From Eriocheir sinensis (Eukaryota > Arthropoda > Malacostraca > Decapoda > Varunidae), in the NCBI RefSeq assembly GCF_024679095.1, contig NW_026111777.1, forward strand, positions 5,001 to 69,000: a DNA stretch of 64,000 bases, read 5' to 3'. Of the stretch, positions 47,836-58,609 are shown piece by piece. The stretch's first letter is position 1, and the number at the start of each line of letters is the position of its first letter. The notes under the pieces were generated by a model, which saw only the letters and a program-made list of their open reading frames with translations, did no database searches and was not told where the DNA came from. A program made the translations under genes and the position numbers.

Positions 47836-49470
47836 AAAGAGTTCAGGTGTACGAGGGCGGGGATGGCGATAAATTGAGGGATATAATCATTACCAGGCAA
47901 GTGGTTCAGGATGAGATAGATAAGCTTAAGAAGAACAAGTCGCCAGGTCCTGACGGGATATTTCCGAGGGTATTAAAGGAATTAGATGATGTACTCAGTG
48001 ACCCACTAACCGACATCTTTAAGATGTCGGTAAATACTGGCTATGTGCCGAGCCTATGGAAAGTAGCTAATGTGACGCCGATTTTTAAAAAGGGGGACAG
48101 GTCGGTTGCTTCAAACTATCGCCCAATTAGCTTAACATCTGTTATAGGCAAGATGCTGGAGTCCATAATAGCCAGGAACATTCGGGAGCATTTAGAGAAA
48201 TTCACGACTCGCAGCATGGGTTAACAAAAGGTAGGTCATGCCTCACCAATTTCTTGTCCTTCTACAATAAAGTATTTGAGGCGGTTGACAGAGATGAAAA
48301 TTATGATGTAATCTATCTTGATTTTAGTAAAGCATTTGACAAAGTTCCTCACCAACGACTGTTGCTTCAATTACAGGCTCACGGAGTAGAGGGTAAAGTT
48401 TTGAACTGGGTCAAGGCGTGGCTTAGCAATAGGAAGCAAAGCGTGCAAATCAATGGTAAAAGATCTGACTGGGGATGTGTTACGAGTGGGGTCCCACAAG
48501 GTTCGGTATTAGGTCCACTTTTGTTTATTATTTATATCAATGATTTAGATACAGGAATTAGTAGTGATGTTAGTAAATTTGCAGATGATACCAAGATCGG
48601 TAGAGTAATTGAGTCGGATCAGGACGCTATTATTCTCCAAGGTGAACTCAACAGATTGTATGACTGGGCGGATAAATGGCAGATGGAGTTCAATGTAGGG
48701 AAGTGCAGTATTCTGAGTGTAGGTAAGAACAACCCCTCACATAACTATTGCTTAAATGACACTCTCATAAGCAGGTCTGGGTGCGAGAGGGATTTAGGGG
48801 TCTTAGTGAGTTATGATCTCCGTCCAAGGGCACAATGCATTCAAGCTAGAAATCGAGCTAATAGGGTACTGTGATTTATTTCAAGGAGCGTAAGCAACAG
48901 AAGCCCCGAAGTCTTCCTCAAACTATGTTTAGCATTAGTTAGACCTCATCTTGACTATGCGGTTCAGTTCTGGTCACCTTACTATAGAATGGATATCAAA
49001 ATGTTAGAATCGGTGCAGAGGAGGATGACTAAGATGATTCAGGGGTTGAGAAACTTGCCATACGAGGAAAGACTCAAACAGTTAAACTTGCATTCTCTAG
49101 AAAGGCGTAGGGTGCGTGGAGACATGATCGAGGTTTATAAATGGATGAAGGGCTTTAATAAGGGAGACAATCATAAGGTTTTGTTGGTAAGAGGACCGGG
49201 TAGGACACGAAGTAATGGGTTTAAACTAGATAAATTCAGATTCAACAGGGACATAGGCAAAAATTGGTTTACTAACAGGGTGGTGGATGAGTGGAATAGG
49301 CTTAGCAGTCATGTGGTGAGTGCCAATACAATTGTCACATTCAAAAATAGACTAGATAAATTCATGGACAGCGATATTAGGTGGGGTTAGATACACGGGA
49401 GCTTAGGGTCAAAGGAGTTGCCTAGTACAGGCCTACCGGCCTCTTGTAGACTCCTGCGTTCTTATGTTCT
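47836..49470 (+). pseudogene. CR1-like LINE copy C2 (best preserved of its family)
   Basis: 5'-truncated RT reading 'RQVVQDEIDKLKKNKSPGPD', 'WKVANVTPIFKKGDRSVASN', 'YRPISLTSVIGKMLESI', 'VIYLDFSKAFDKVPHQRLLL', 'TSGVPQGSVLGPLLFIIYIN', 'SKFADDTKIGR' (FADD, about 48,577-48,603), 'WQMEFNVGKCSILSVG', 'RPHLDYAVQFWSPYY', 'YEERLKQLNLHSLERRR' and 'WFTNRVVDEWNRLSSHV', ending at 49,388. Only two lesions: a short deletion near 48,203 that shifts frame, and a TGA at about 48,872 ('RVL*FISRS'). 3' UTR with AGGCCTACCGGCCT hairpin and GTTCTTAT tail. It may be the youngest CR1 copy here. Confidence 0.94.
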
Positions 49471-49608
49471 CGCAGTTCCACATATTCCTATTTTTCCTTT
49501 TATTTTCTTCAATATCGTCCCTTTTCACTTTCGTTATTCTTCATTACCTATCGATCCTTTCTCTTTCACGTTCGTTTCTTCCTCGCAGCATTTTTTCCAC
49601 ATCAGTTC

Positions 49609-49672
<64 letters not shown>

Positions 49673-50098
49673 CGAAGTACCTGCATCTGTTTCTTTAACT
49701 GTTATATTCTTCGCCTTTTTCCTCTTTCACTTCTTTTCTTCTTTCCCTTTCTTTGTCTTACCTCTATCGGTTTCTCTTACGGTTCTTCCTTCTTTTCTTC
49801 CTCCTTCCCTTTCTGCTCCGTTTCCTCTTTGTCTCACTTATCATCATTTTCTTCTTGCTCCTCTTCCTCTCCTCTCCTTCATCTTTCCCTTTTTTCGTCT
49901 TCTCTATCGGCATGGTCATCTTCTAGACGACTGTTTTTGGATTTTCTTCATTTCCTCCTATACACCCACTCTAACTCCCCCTCCTCCTCCTCCTCCTCCT
50001 CCTCATTATCCTCCTCCTCTTCCTCCCCCACTTCCTCTTCCTCCTCCTCTTCCTTCTCCTCCTCCCACCCTCCTCCTCCTCCTCCTCTTTCTCCTAAT
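49471..50098. repeat. Pyrimidine-rich region with (CT)n and (CTC)n
   Basis: (CT) 49,612-49,668 and CTC-rich 49,978-50,096. No gene; Ser/Phe ORFs are compositional. CR1 fragment D5 follows the (CTC) tract. Confidence 0.9.
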
Positions 50099-50099
50099 C

Positions 50100-50224
50100 C
50101 TTCGCTGATAAGCCCTCACCTGGATTACGCCGCGCAATTCTGGTCCTCTAATTACAACAACGATACTGAATTATTTCAGACAGTACAGCGACGCACTTCA
50201 AAAATTATACCATCATTTGGCTGG
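50100..50224 (+). pseudogene. CR1-like LINE fragment D5, 5' part
   Basis: Reads 'LISPHLDYAAQFWSSNYNND' and 'QTVQRRTSKIIPSF', the region C-terminal to the RT palm in CR1 proteins. It is cut at 50,224 by Jockey-like LINE A4 and resumes at 54,290. CTGG is found at both junctions (50,221-50,224; 54,290-54,293). Confidence 0.83.
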
Positions 50225-52053
50225 AGTAGGTAGGAAGACACCTACCGAACGGGCGCAAGCCACTCCCGGTGAGGTATATATGGGAGGTGAGAAGGGAGCT
50301 GAAGCCCTCCAAAGACCCTTCCCATGTCCTCACTAACCGTTTCCCTATTGTCTCACCAACACCGGAGAGTAGTTCAGCATGCTCACTAAAGACAGATCCT
50401 CTCTTTATCCACACCACACTACATTCACACAACATATACACCTTTTCCCAAAGTTAAAATTTCAAAATGGCGCACATACACCAAGCCTCGGAGTCCCCGC
50501 CTGGGGGGGGGGACCACAAATTCCCCCAGGGAGGACTCCCCTTCTGGCTGCCGACCCGAGAGGTGTCTTGATAACTCCTCGAACCTCTTTCTTCTCATTT
50601 TCTGCAACATTCGCGGTCTTCGCCCTAATTTTCATTCTGTGGAACATCATCTCTCCTCCTCTAAACCTCACCTTCTCTTCCTTACCGAAACACAGGTTTC
50701 TGAGGCTACTGACAGCAATCTCTACTCTGTTCCCTCCTACTATCTCTATCCTAAATTTCAATCCAAAGCTGGTTGTTGCGCCTACGTGCGCAACGACATC
50801 ACTTGCTCTCGTGCCCACGACCTTGACTCTTCTGAATTTTCCACCATCTGGCTAAGACTTCATTGTCATTCTATTAATAAATGCATCTGTGCTGTTTATC
50901 TCTCACCTAACTCTACCAACTATGTAAAATTCTTTGACTATTTGAATTCTAAAGTGGAGCACATCTTGACCCACTCTCCCTTCGCTGAAATCTCCATCCT
51001 AGGAGATTTCAATTTTCACCACCAGCTTTGGCTTTCATCCTCTTTCACTGACCAGCCTGGTAAACAAGCCTACAACTTTGCAATCCTCAACGACCTAGAG
51101 CAGTTGGTCCAGCACCCTACACGTATTCCCGACCGTCTTGGAGATCGGCCCAACATTCTAGACCTCTTCCTTACCTCAAACCCTTCTGCTTATTCTGTCA
51201 AACTGTTCTCTCCGTTGGGCTCCTCCGATCACAATCTTATTTCTGCATCCTATCCTATCGCTCCTGTACACCCTCTGAACCCACCGAAGAGGCGATGCTT
51301 CTGGCATTTTGCTTCAGCTCGGTGGGACGACCTGAGGCTGTATTTTTCCGATTTCCCGTGGAATGATTATTGCTTCCAGGATAGAGAGCCCTCTGTGTGT
51401 GCTCAGCGCATCACAGAGGTGATTGTCTCTGGAATGGAGGCATACATTCCTCGTTCTTTCTCTACTCCTCACGCTAAAAAGCCTTGGTTTAATCACGCTT
51501 GTTTTCGTGCTGTCAATGATAGAGAGGTAGCTCACAAAAGGTACCAGAGCCTTCAAACTAATGCTAATTATGAACTTTACATTTCTGCCCGAAATCGTGC
51601 CAAATCTATTCTCCGACTAACCAAAAATTCTTTCAGTAATAGAAAATGTCAAAACCTTGCTTTCTCTAACTCTTCCCGTGACTTCTGGCATCTAGCCAAA
51701 AACATCTCCTCCAACTTCACTTCTTCATCTTTCCCTCCACTCCTCAGTCCTGACGGCAACACTGCCGTCTCATCTATCTCTAAGGCTGAACTCTTCTCTC
51801 AAACTTTTTCTAAAAACTCCACTCTGGACGATTCTGGGCATATTCCTCCTACTCATCCCCCCTCTGACTCCTTTATGCCTGTTATAAAGATTCTTCAAAA
51901 TGATGTTTTCTATGCCCTCTCTGGCCTCAATCCTCAGAAGGCTTATGGACCTGATGGAGTGCCTCCTATTGTCCTTAAAAACTGTGCCTCCGTGCTGTTA
52001 CCCTGCCTGGTCAAACTCTTTCGCCTCTGCCTGTCAACATCTACCTTTCCTTC

Positions 52054-52423
52054 TTTTTTTTTTTTTTTTTTTTTACGTTGTTGCCTATTGCGCCGGTAGG
52101 CATCTTCCCGGTGGGGCCTGATGGTCGGCCCAAGGCTTCTTCCAGGTGGGGCCTGATGGTCGGTTCTGGCGCAGGCGGGTGTTTATAGTGGCGCCATCTT
52201 GCATTGGCTCATGTTGCCCCCCGGAACTCGTTCTTGATTCGCTTGGACGGCTTCCTCTAGAGTCCGGGTTGATGGGTGGTCTTCAGGACAGCATGTGGGT
52301 AGTTTTAAGCCACTCGGCGGTGATTGAAAAATCCGAGTGGTAGCGTGGGGATTCGAACCCGCGTCGTCCATCACGCGGTGTATGTGGGCTCAGTACGCTA
52401 CCACCTACGCCACCGCCTACCCA
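52054..52423 (-). mobile_element. tRNA-derived SINE (copy S2)
   Basis: Minus-strand, full length: head with GGCGGTGGCGTAGGTGGTAG and B-box GGTTCGAATCCC (about 52,341-52,352), body, two GGCCGACCATCAGGCC-type units (one degenerate), GCCTACCGGCGCAATAGGCA, poly(A) seen as T at 52,054-52,074. Inserted in LINE A4 within the codons before 'CWKYAF'. Confidence 0.93.
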
Positions 52424-52602
52424 CCGTCTTGCTGGAAGTATGCCTTCATACAGCCTGTACCTAAGAAGGGTGACCGCTCCAATCCCTCAAACTACCGTCC
52501 TATATAGCTTTACTTTCTTGTCTATCTAAAGCTTTTGAATCAATCCTTAACCGGAAGATTCAAAAGCACCTTTCCACTTCTGACCTTCTATCTGATCGCC
52601 AG

Positions 52603-52965
52603 TTTTTTTTTTTTTTTTTTTTTTACGTCGCGGCCTATAGCGCCGGTAGGCTTTTTCCCGGTGGGTCCTGATGGTCGTCCCAAGGCTTCTTCCCGGTGGG
52701 GCCTGATGGTCGGCCCAGCCCGTTCTGGCACAGGCGAGTGTTTATAGTGGCGCCATCTTGCATTGGCTCATGCTGCCCTCCCGGAGCTCATCTTTAATCC
52801 TAGAATCTAGAGTCCGGGTTGATAGGTGGTCTTCTGGACAGCATGTGGGTAGTTTTAAGCCACTCGGCAGCGGCTGAAAAATCCCAGCTTGGTGGTACCG
52901 GGCGGGGATTGAACTCGCGTCCTCCTGAACGCGGTGGTGTTACTCTGTCGATTCAGCCACCGCCT
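52603..52965 (-). mobile_element. tRNA-derived SINE (copy S3)
   Basis: Minus-strand, full length with poly(A) at 52,603-52,624. The head has GGCGGTGGCTGAATCGACAG and a one-base-shorter B box (GAGTTCAATCCC). Two GGCCGACCATCAGG units. Eight bases of LINE A4 (TATGGGTT) are missing at the insertion point, so a small target deletion accompanied insertion. Confidence 0.92.
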
Positions 52966-54289
52966 CCGCAAGGGGCGTTCTACTGGTGATCTCCTAGCCT
53001 TCTTAACTGACTCTTGGTCATCCTCTCTTAGCCGTTTCGGTGAAACTTTTGCTGTTGCGCTGGACATATCAAAAGCTTTTCATAGGGTCTGGCACAAATC
53101 TTTGCTTTCTAAACTACCCTCCTACGGTTTCTATCCTTCTCTCTGTACCTTTATCTCCAGTTTCCTTTCTGACCGTTCTATTTCTGCCGTGGTATACGGT
53201 CACTGTTCTTCCCCTAAATCTATTAACAGTGGTGTCCCACAGGGTTCTGTCCTATCTCCCACTCTTTTTCTGTTGTTCATTGATGATCTTTCCAAAACGA
53301 ACTGTCCTATCCATTCCTACGCCTATGATTCCACTCTGCATTACTCAACTTCTTTTAATAGAAGACCCACCCTTCAGGAACTTAATGACTAAAGGCTGGA
53401 AGCTGCAGAACGCTTAGCCTCAGACCTTACCATTATTTCCGATTGGGGCAAGAAGAACCTGGTGTCCTTCAACGCCTCAAAAACACAATTTATCCACCTA
53501 TCCACTCGACACAATCTTCCAAACAACTATCCCCTATTCTTTGACAACACCCAGCTATCACCTTCCTCAACACTAAACATCCTCGGTCTATCCTTAACTC
53601 AAAATCTCAACTGGAAACTTCATATCTCATCTCTTACTAAATCAGCTTCCTCGAGGCTGGGCGTTCTGTACCGTCTCCGCCAGTTCTTCTCCCCTGCACA
53701 GTTGCTGTCCATATACAGGGGCCTTGTCCGCCTTCGTATGGAGTATGCATCTCATGTGTGGGGGGCCTCCACTCACACAGCTCTTCTGGACAGAGTGGAG
53801 GCTAAGGCTCTTCGTCTCATCAGCTCTCCTCCTCATTCTGATAGTCTTCTACCTCTTAAATTCCGCCGCAATGTTGCCTCTCTTTCTATCTTCTATCGAT
53901 ATTTCCACGCTGACTGCTCTTCTGAACTTGCTAACTGCATGCCATCCCCCCTCCCGCGGCCCCGCTGCACTCGACTTTCTACTCATGCTCATCCCTCTAC
54001 TGTCCAAACCCCTTATGCAAGAGTTAACCAGCATCTTCACTCTTTCATCCCTCACGCTGGTAAACTCTGGAACAATCTTCCTTCATCTGTATTTCCTCCT
54101 GCCTACGACTTGAACTCTTTCAAGAGGAGGGTATCAGGACACCTCTCATCCCGTATTTGATCTTCCTTTCGGCCACCTCTTTTGTTTCTTTTTTAGGAGC
54201 AGCGAGTTGCGGGCTTTTTTTATTATTGTTTTCTTTTTTGTGTGTGCCCTTGAGCTGCCTCCTTTGTTGTAAAAAAAAAAAAAAAAAAA

Positions 54290-54527
54290 CTGGGGATGCA
54301 ACCTTGCGAAGAACGACGCAATCGACTGAACCTCTTAACGTTGGAAAAAAGAGACGATTGCTGGGCGACATGACACAAGTCTTCAAGTACCTGAACAAGT
54401 TAAGCAATGTCGATCATTCAAAACTCTTAACGCTAAAAATTAACCCGAAAACCAGAAACAATGGGAAAAATAGTACAAGCGAAGCGATGCACTTCGGATA
54501 GAGGCAGGAGTTATTATAGAACAGAGT
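54290..54527 (+). pseudogene. CR1-like LINE fragment D5, 3' part
   Basis: Resumes after LINE A4 with 'CEERRNRLNLLTLEK' and 'TQVFKYLNKLSNVDHSKLLT', then 'KTRNNGK', the C-terminal region of CR1 proteins. It stops near 54,527, where a different CR1 family begins. Confidence 0.8.
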
Positions 54528-55275
54528 TCAGATGGAGTTCAATGTAGGGAAGTGCAGTATTCTGAGTGTAGCTAGGAACAACCCCTCACATAACTATTGC
54601 TTAAATGACACTCTCATAAGCAGGTCTGGGTGCGAGAGGGATTTAGGGGCCTTTGTGAGCTCTGATTTCCGTACAAGGGCACAATGCATTCAAGCTAGAA
54701 ATCGAGCAAACAGGGTACTTGGTTTCATATCAAGAAGCGTAAGCAACAGAAGTGCCGAAGTCTTCCTCAAGCTATATTTAGCATTAGTTAGACCTCATCT
54801 TGATTATACGGTTCAGTTCTGGTCACCTTTCTATAGAATGGATATCAAAGTGTTCGAATCGGTGCAGAGGAGGATGACTAAGATGATTCAAGGATTAAGA
54901 AACTCGCCATACGAGGAAAGATTCAATCAGTTAAACTTACACTCTTTAGAAAGGTGAAGGGTGCGAGGAAACATGATCGAGCTTTATAAATGGATGAAAG
55001 GCTTTAATAAGGGATATATTCATAAGGTTTTGTTGGTAAGAGAATCGGGTAGGACACGTAGTTATGGGTTCATACTGGATAAATTCAGATTGAACAGGGA
55101 CATAGGCAAAAATTGGTTTACTAACAGAATGGTAAATAAGTGGAACCAATACAATTGTCACATTCAAAAATAGATTAGATAAATTCATGGACAGTGATAT
55201 TAGGTGGGGTTATATTCACAAGAGCTTTGCTTCGAAGGAGCTGCCTTGTACGTTTTTATGTTCTTATGTTAAGAA
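54528..55275 (+). pseudogene. CR1-like LINE copy C3 (3' end)
   Basis: 5'-truncated copy of the C family starting at 'MEFNVGKCSILSVARNNPSH', then 'LKLYLALVRPHLDYTVQFWS', 'MTKMIQGLRNSPYEERFNQL', a stop at 54,956, and 'RLNRDIGKNWFTNRMVNKWN' followed by a 28-base-scale deletion and 'KNRLDKFMDSDIR'-type sequence. 3' tail GTTCTTATGTT. Fused directly to D5, suggesting insertion or recombination at that point. Confidence 0.86.
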
Positions 55276-55553
55276 TGAGATAAAAGTTCACCTCGCAATA
55301 CCTTTTTCTCTGCGTCGGTAACCTTTCATTTACCCTGAGCCACTCCTTACGGTAAATTAAATATCTTCCGCCTCCTCATCCTCCTCTTGCTCCTCCTCCT
55401 TCAATTCTGTGTTCTTCCTCCTCCTTCTCCTCCTCCTCCTCCTCCTCCTCTTCCTCCTTTACCTCCTCCTCCTCCTCCTTCTCCTCTTCCTCCTCCTTCT
55501 CCTCTTCCTCCTCCTCCTCCTCCTCCTCCTCCTCCTCCTCCTCCTCCTCCTCC
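55276..55553. repeat. (CTC)n-rich tract
   Basis: Ordinary sequence to 55,370, then CTC/CTT triplets at 55,415-55,553, upstream of R130 copy 3. Confidence 0.93.
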
Positions 55554-55669
55554 TTCGCCTTTGCTGTCCTGTACTCGTAGATTAGAGTAGATGGTAGCAA
55601 CAACATACAGCCTAGTTAGGACCAAGAGGTATGTTGCTGTCTGTTTTTCCTTTGTACCTCTTTGTACTC
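55554..55669 (+). mobile_element. R130 short repeat, copy 3
   Basis: Starts TTCGCCTTTGCTGTCC as the other two copies and ends in TTTGTACCTCTTTGTACTCC tail units. More diverged in the middle (GCAACAACATACAGCC, ATGTTGCTGTCTG). Framed by (CTC)n on both sides. Confidence 0.7.
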
Positions 55670-55799
55670 CTCCTCCTCCTCCTTCTAATTTCTTGTTAAG
55701 TTCTTAAAGAAATTATTTTCTATCTTCCCCCGTCATCCGTCCGCGAATGGTCACCTAATCAACCAATACGTTAATCTTTTATCTCCGTCGTCCACTCCT

Positions 55800-56011
55800 C
55801 CGTTCTTTTACCTTTCTCGTCTTTCTCCTCCTCCTCCTCGTCCTTGTCCTCCGCCTCCCCTCCTCCCTCTCCTCTTCCTTCTCCTCCTCCTCCAACTCCA
55901 GCTCCTCCTCCTCCTCCTCCTCCTACGTCTCCGCCTCTGCCTCCGCCTCCGCCTCTGCCTCTGCCTCTTCTTCCTCCTCCTCCTCCTCCTCCTCCTCCTC
56001 CTCCTCCTCCT
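55800..56011. repeat. (CTC)n/(CCG/CCT) tract at a CR1 5' junction
   Basis: CTC-rich with CCGCCTCTGCCT interruptions, ending at TCCTCAAGACC where CR1 D6 begins. Confidence 0.95.
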
Positions 56012-57850
56012 CAAGACCAACCCCCAAAAGTTTTTCACATACATCAGAGCAAAAAAGGAAGATAAAAACAACATTGGCCCCCAAACAGATGAGACCGAAT
56101 CATTGACCCAAAACAGGCAACACATTGCCAGAATTCTCAATAGTAATTTTGCTTCCGAATTCACGGTTGAGGACATCGAAACCATTCCAAAGAGTCCTAC
56201 CCCACCGAGGGGGATCACGCCCCAAGAAAGTGACGCCATAAGCGCCCACGATGTGAAAAAGTACCTTGACAAACTCGACACCAATAAGTCAACGGGACCC
56301 GACAATTTGTCCCCTCAGTTATTGAAAGAAGTAAAACAGCAAATACATCAGCCACTTACTAGCATATTTAACCGGTCACTACAACAAAACAAGTTACCTG
56401 AAGACTGGAAAATGGCGAATGAACACCGATTAAAAAAAAAGGAGATACGAAAGTTGCCCTAAACTACAGGCCCATTAGTTTAACATCAGTAGCAGGCAAA
56501 ATTCTCGAAAGGATCGTTAGAGATAAACTTGTCATTTTTCTAGAGGACAATACTATAATATCGGATGCCCAGCATGGTTTCAAAAATATTTTTTCCTGCT
56601 TAACTAATCTAGACTTCTTCCAAGGTATATTTGAAAACTGGGATAATCACATTCCAAGCGATGTCATATATCTGGACTTCCAAAAAGCCTTTCACATGGT
56701 ACCACATGAGCGACTCCTAAAGAAACTACAGTCAGGGGGTATAGGTAACAACCTGACTCCATGGATAAGAGACTGGCTTACCAATAGAAAACAACGAGTG
56801 TTACTCAACGGGCAGGCTTCTGAGTGGCTTCCAGTCACTAGTGGAGTACCGCAAGGATCAGTGATGGGACCAATTTCATTTATTTTATACATCAACGATT
56901 TAGAAACAGGATTAGAATCCTCCCTATCAAAGTTTGCTGACGATACCAAAGTGGGTGGAAGGGCCCTCACGACCGCAGATTGCGAAACCATCCAAAGGGA
57001 CCTTGAACCGATCATTCAGTGGCAAATGTCATTCAACGTGGACAAATGTAAAGTAATGAAGTTTGGATCCAGAAACAGTAACCATACGTACAGCATGCAT
57101 GGGAAACCACTGCAGGTCGTGGAGGAGGAATCGGATATTGGAGTCACCATCAGCAGTGACCTGAAACATGCAATACACTGTAATAAACCATATACAAAAG
57201 CCAACACCATGCTCGGGTTCATATCGAAGAACTTCGAGTATAAGACGCCGGAAGTAATGTTGTCCTTGTATAACTCGATGGTAAGACCTCACCTTGAGTA
57301 TGCGGTACAGTTTTGGTTGCCTAGCTACAGGAAGGACATCTAATTATTAGAGCGAGTTCAACGACGTACTACTAAAAATGATTCCACCACAGAGGGCTCA
57401 GCCATATGAAGAACGACTCAAGCGACTCAATCTCTTTACGCTGGAAAAGAGACGAGATATGATACAGGTGTTCAAGTACCTGAAGAACTTAGTAATGTCA
57501 ACCACTTCAAGTTTCTTGAGCTACAGTCTAACTTAAGAACTAGTAACAACGGTCTACAAATTCAAGCGAGGCGGTGTAATACAGATATTGACAGGTGTTT
57601 CTTTTCAGACCGAGTCATCCGCCATTGGAATAATCTTCCCACAGAACTAGTAAATGCGAATACCATCAACTCTTCGAATCGACCGTCATTTCATTGCGAC
57701 AGGAGTAAATTGAATACCGAACTGCTTTCATCTGCTCTGCAGGCACCAAGTGACTATCGAGCAGATTCAATCATCAAAGGGGCAACCTCGTAATGAGCCA
57801 AAAGACTTTCTGTTGCCTGCATTTTCATCTCTCCATGTTTCAATGTTTCC
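56012..57850 (+). pseudogene. CR1-like LINE copy D6
   Basis: Best copy of the D family. It reads 'KTNPQKFFTYIRAKKED'-type start, 'SLTQNRQHIARILNSNF', 'VKKYLDKLDTNKSTGPDNLS', 'LPEDWKMAN' then a frameshift near 56,425-56,450, 'YRPISLTSVAGKILERIVRD', 'VIYLDFQKAFHMVPHERLLK', 'VTSGVPQGSVMGPISFILYI', 'SKFADDTKVGGRALTTADCE' (FADD, about 56,929-56,955), 'VRPHLEYAVQFWLPSYRKDI' and a stop at 57,341. The rest ('CFFSDRVIRHWNNLPTEL') is frameshifted. The 3' end is three octamers CATCTCTC CATGTTTC AATGTTTC running into (CTC)n. Confidence 0.92.
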
Positions 57851-57995
57851 TCCTACTCCTCCTCCTCTTCCTCCTCCTCTTCGTCCTCCTCCTCTTCCTC
57901 CTCCTCCTTTTCCTCCTCCCCCTCTTCCTCCTCCTCCTATTCCTACTCCTCCTCCTCCTCTTACTCTTCCTCCTCCTGCTCCTCCTCATCCTCCT
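57851..57995. repeat. (CTC)n between two CR1 copies
   Basis: CTC/CTT triplets. They follow the octamer tail of D6 and precede the truncated 5' end of B2. Confidence 0.95.
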
Positions 57996-57996
57996 G

Positions 57997-58233
57997 TGGA
58001 CACGGTCTTCATTGAAATTAAGAATAAATCTCGTAAAATATTAGTTGTACTTATCTACAGACCCCCAAGGCAGACTTTTGATATAGACTATTGATATTAG
58101 AAACAAATAGCAGTTGCGAGGCAGTAATTGTGGGAGACTTTAACTTGCCAGTGAAAAGATGGGGCGAACTGTTGAACTCTCATACAGGGCTCGACCTGTA
58201 CACAAATTTACTAGAAAGTGATTTACATCAACA
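57997..58233 (+). pseudogene. CR1-like LINE copy B2, endonuclease part
   Basis: Reads 'FIEIKNKSRKILVVLIYRPP' and, after a frameshift near 58,085, 'AVIVGDFNLPVKRWGELLN' (GDFN), then 'LYTNLLESDLHQH', where SINE S4 interrupts. This is the apurinic-type endonuclease of the B family. Confidence 0.87.
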
Positions 58234-58609
58234 TTTTTTTTTTTTTTTTTACGTCGCTGCCTGTTGCGCCGGTAGGCATCTTCCTGGTGGGGCCTGATGG
58301 TCGGCCCAAGGCTTCTTCCAGGTGGGGCCTGATGGTCGGTCCAGCCCGTTCTGGCGCAGGCGAGTGTTTATAGTGGCGTCATCTTGCATTGGCTCATGCT
58401 GCCCCCCGGAACTCGTTCTTGATTCGCTTGGACGGCTTCCTCTAGAGTCCGGGTTGATGGGTGGTCTTCAGGACAGCATGTGGGTAGTTTTAAGCCACTC
58501 GGCGGTGACTGAAAAATCCGAGTGGTAGCGTGGGGATTCGAACCCGCGTCGTCCATCACGCGGTGAATGTGAGCCCAGTACGCTACCATTTCGGCCACCG
58601 CCTACCCCG
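58234..58609 (-). mobile_element. tRNA-derived SINE (copy S4)
   Basis: Full-length minus-strand copy. The head has GGCGGTGGCCGAAATGGTAG (A-box-like) and GGTTCGAATCCCC (B box, about 58,533-58,545), followed by ACATGCTGTCCTGAAGACCA and two GGCC(C)GACCATCAGGCCCC units, then GCCTACCGGCGCAACAGGCA and poly(A). Flanks ACATCAACAT and GCACAAACAT look like an imperfect target duplication. Confidence 0.93.

Larger units (their letters stand above)
50225..54289 (+). mobile_element. Jockey/I-like LINE family A, full-length copy A4 (holds two SINEs)
   Basis: Same 5' end as A2 (AGTAGGTAGGAAGACACC) and a poly(A) 3' end. The endonuclease is open and well kept: 'FCNIRGL', '[19 protein letters not shown]', '[19 protein letters not shown]' (GDFN), '[10 protein letters not shown]', then '[17 protein letters not shown]' and '[18 protein letters not shown]'. 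SINE S2 (52,054) and SINE S3 (52,603) split the RT. After them: 'LDISKAFHRVWHKSLLSKL', 'SGVPQGSVLSPTLFLLFIDD', and the catalytic box is 'YAYD' where YADD is expected (about 53,317-53,331). The C-terminal part from 53,462 to 54,160 is open. Without the SINEs the element is about 3.3 kb with a single endonuclease-RT ORF; no separate ORF1 is seen. Confidence 0.94.

Noticed and set aside
49418..50233. 271-residue Ser/Phe-rich ORF
   Set aside because: Pyrimidine tract ORF; only its last part (after 50,100) is real CR1 coding sequence.
58533..58606. Possible tRNA gene with B-box GGTTCGAATCC
   Set aside because: It is the head of the SINE. The sequence continues into SINE body and poly(A) and does not form a complete tRNA.
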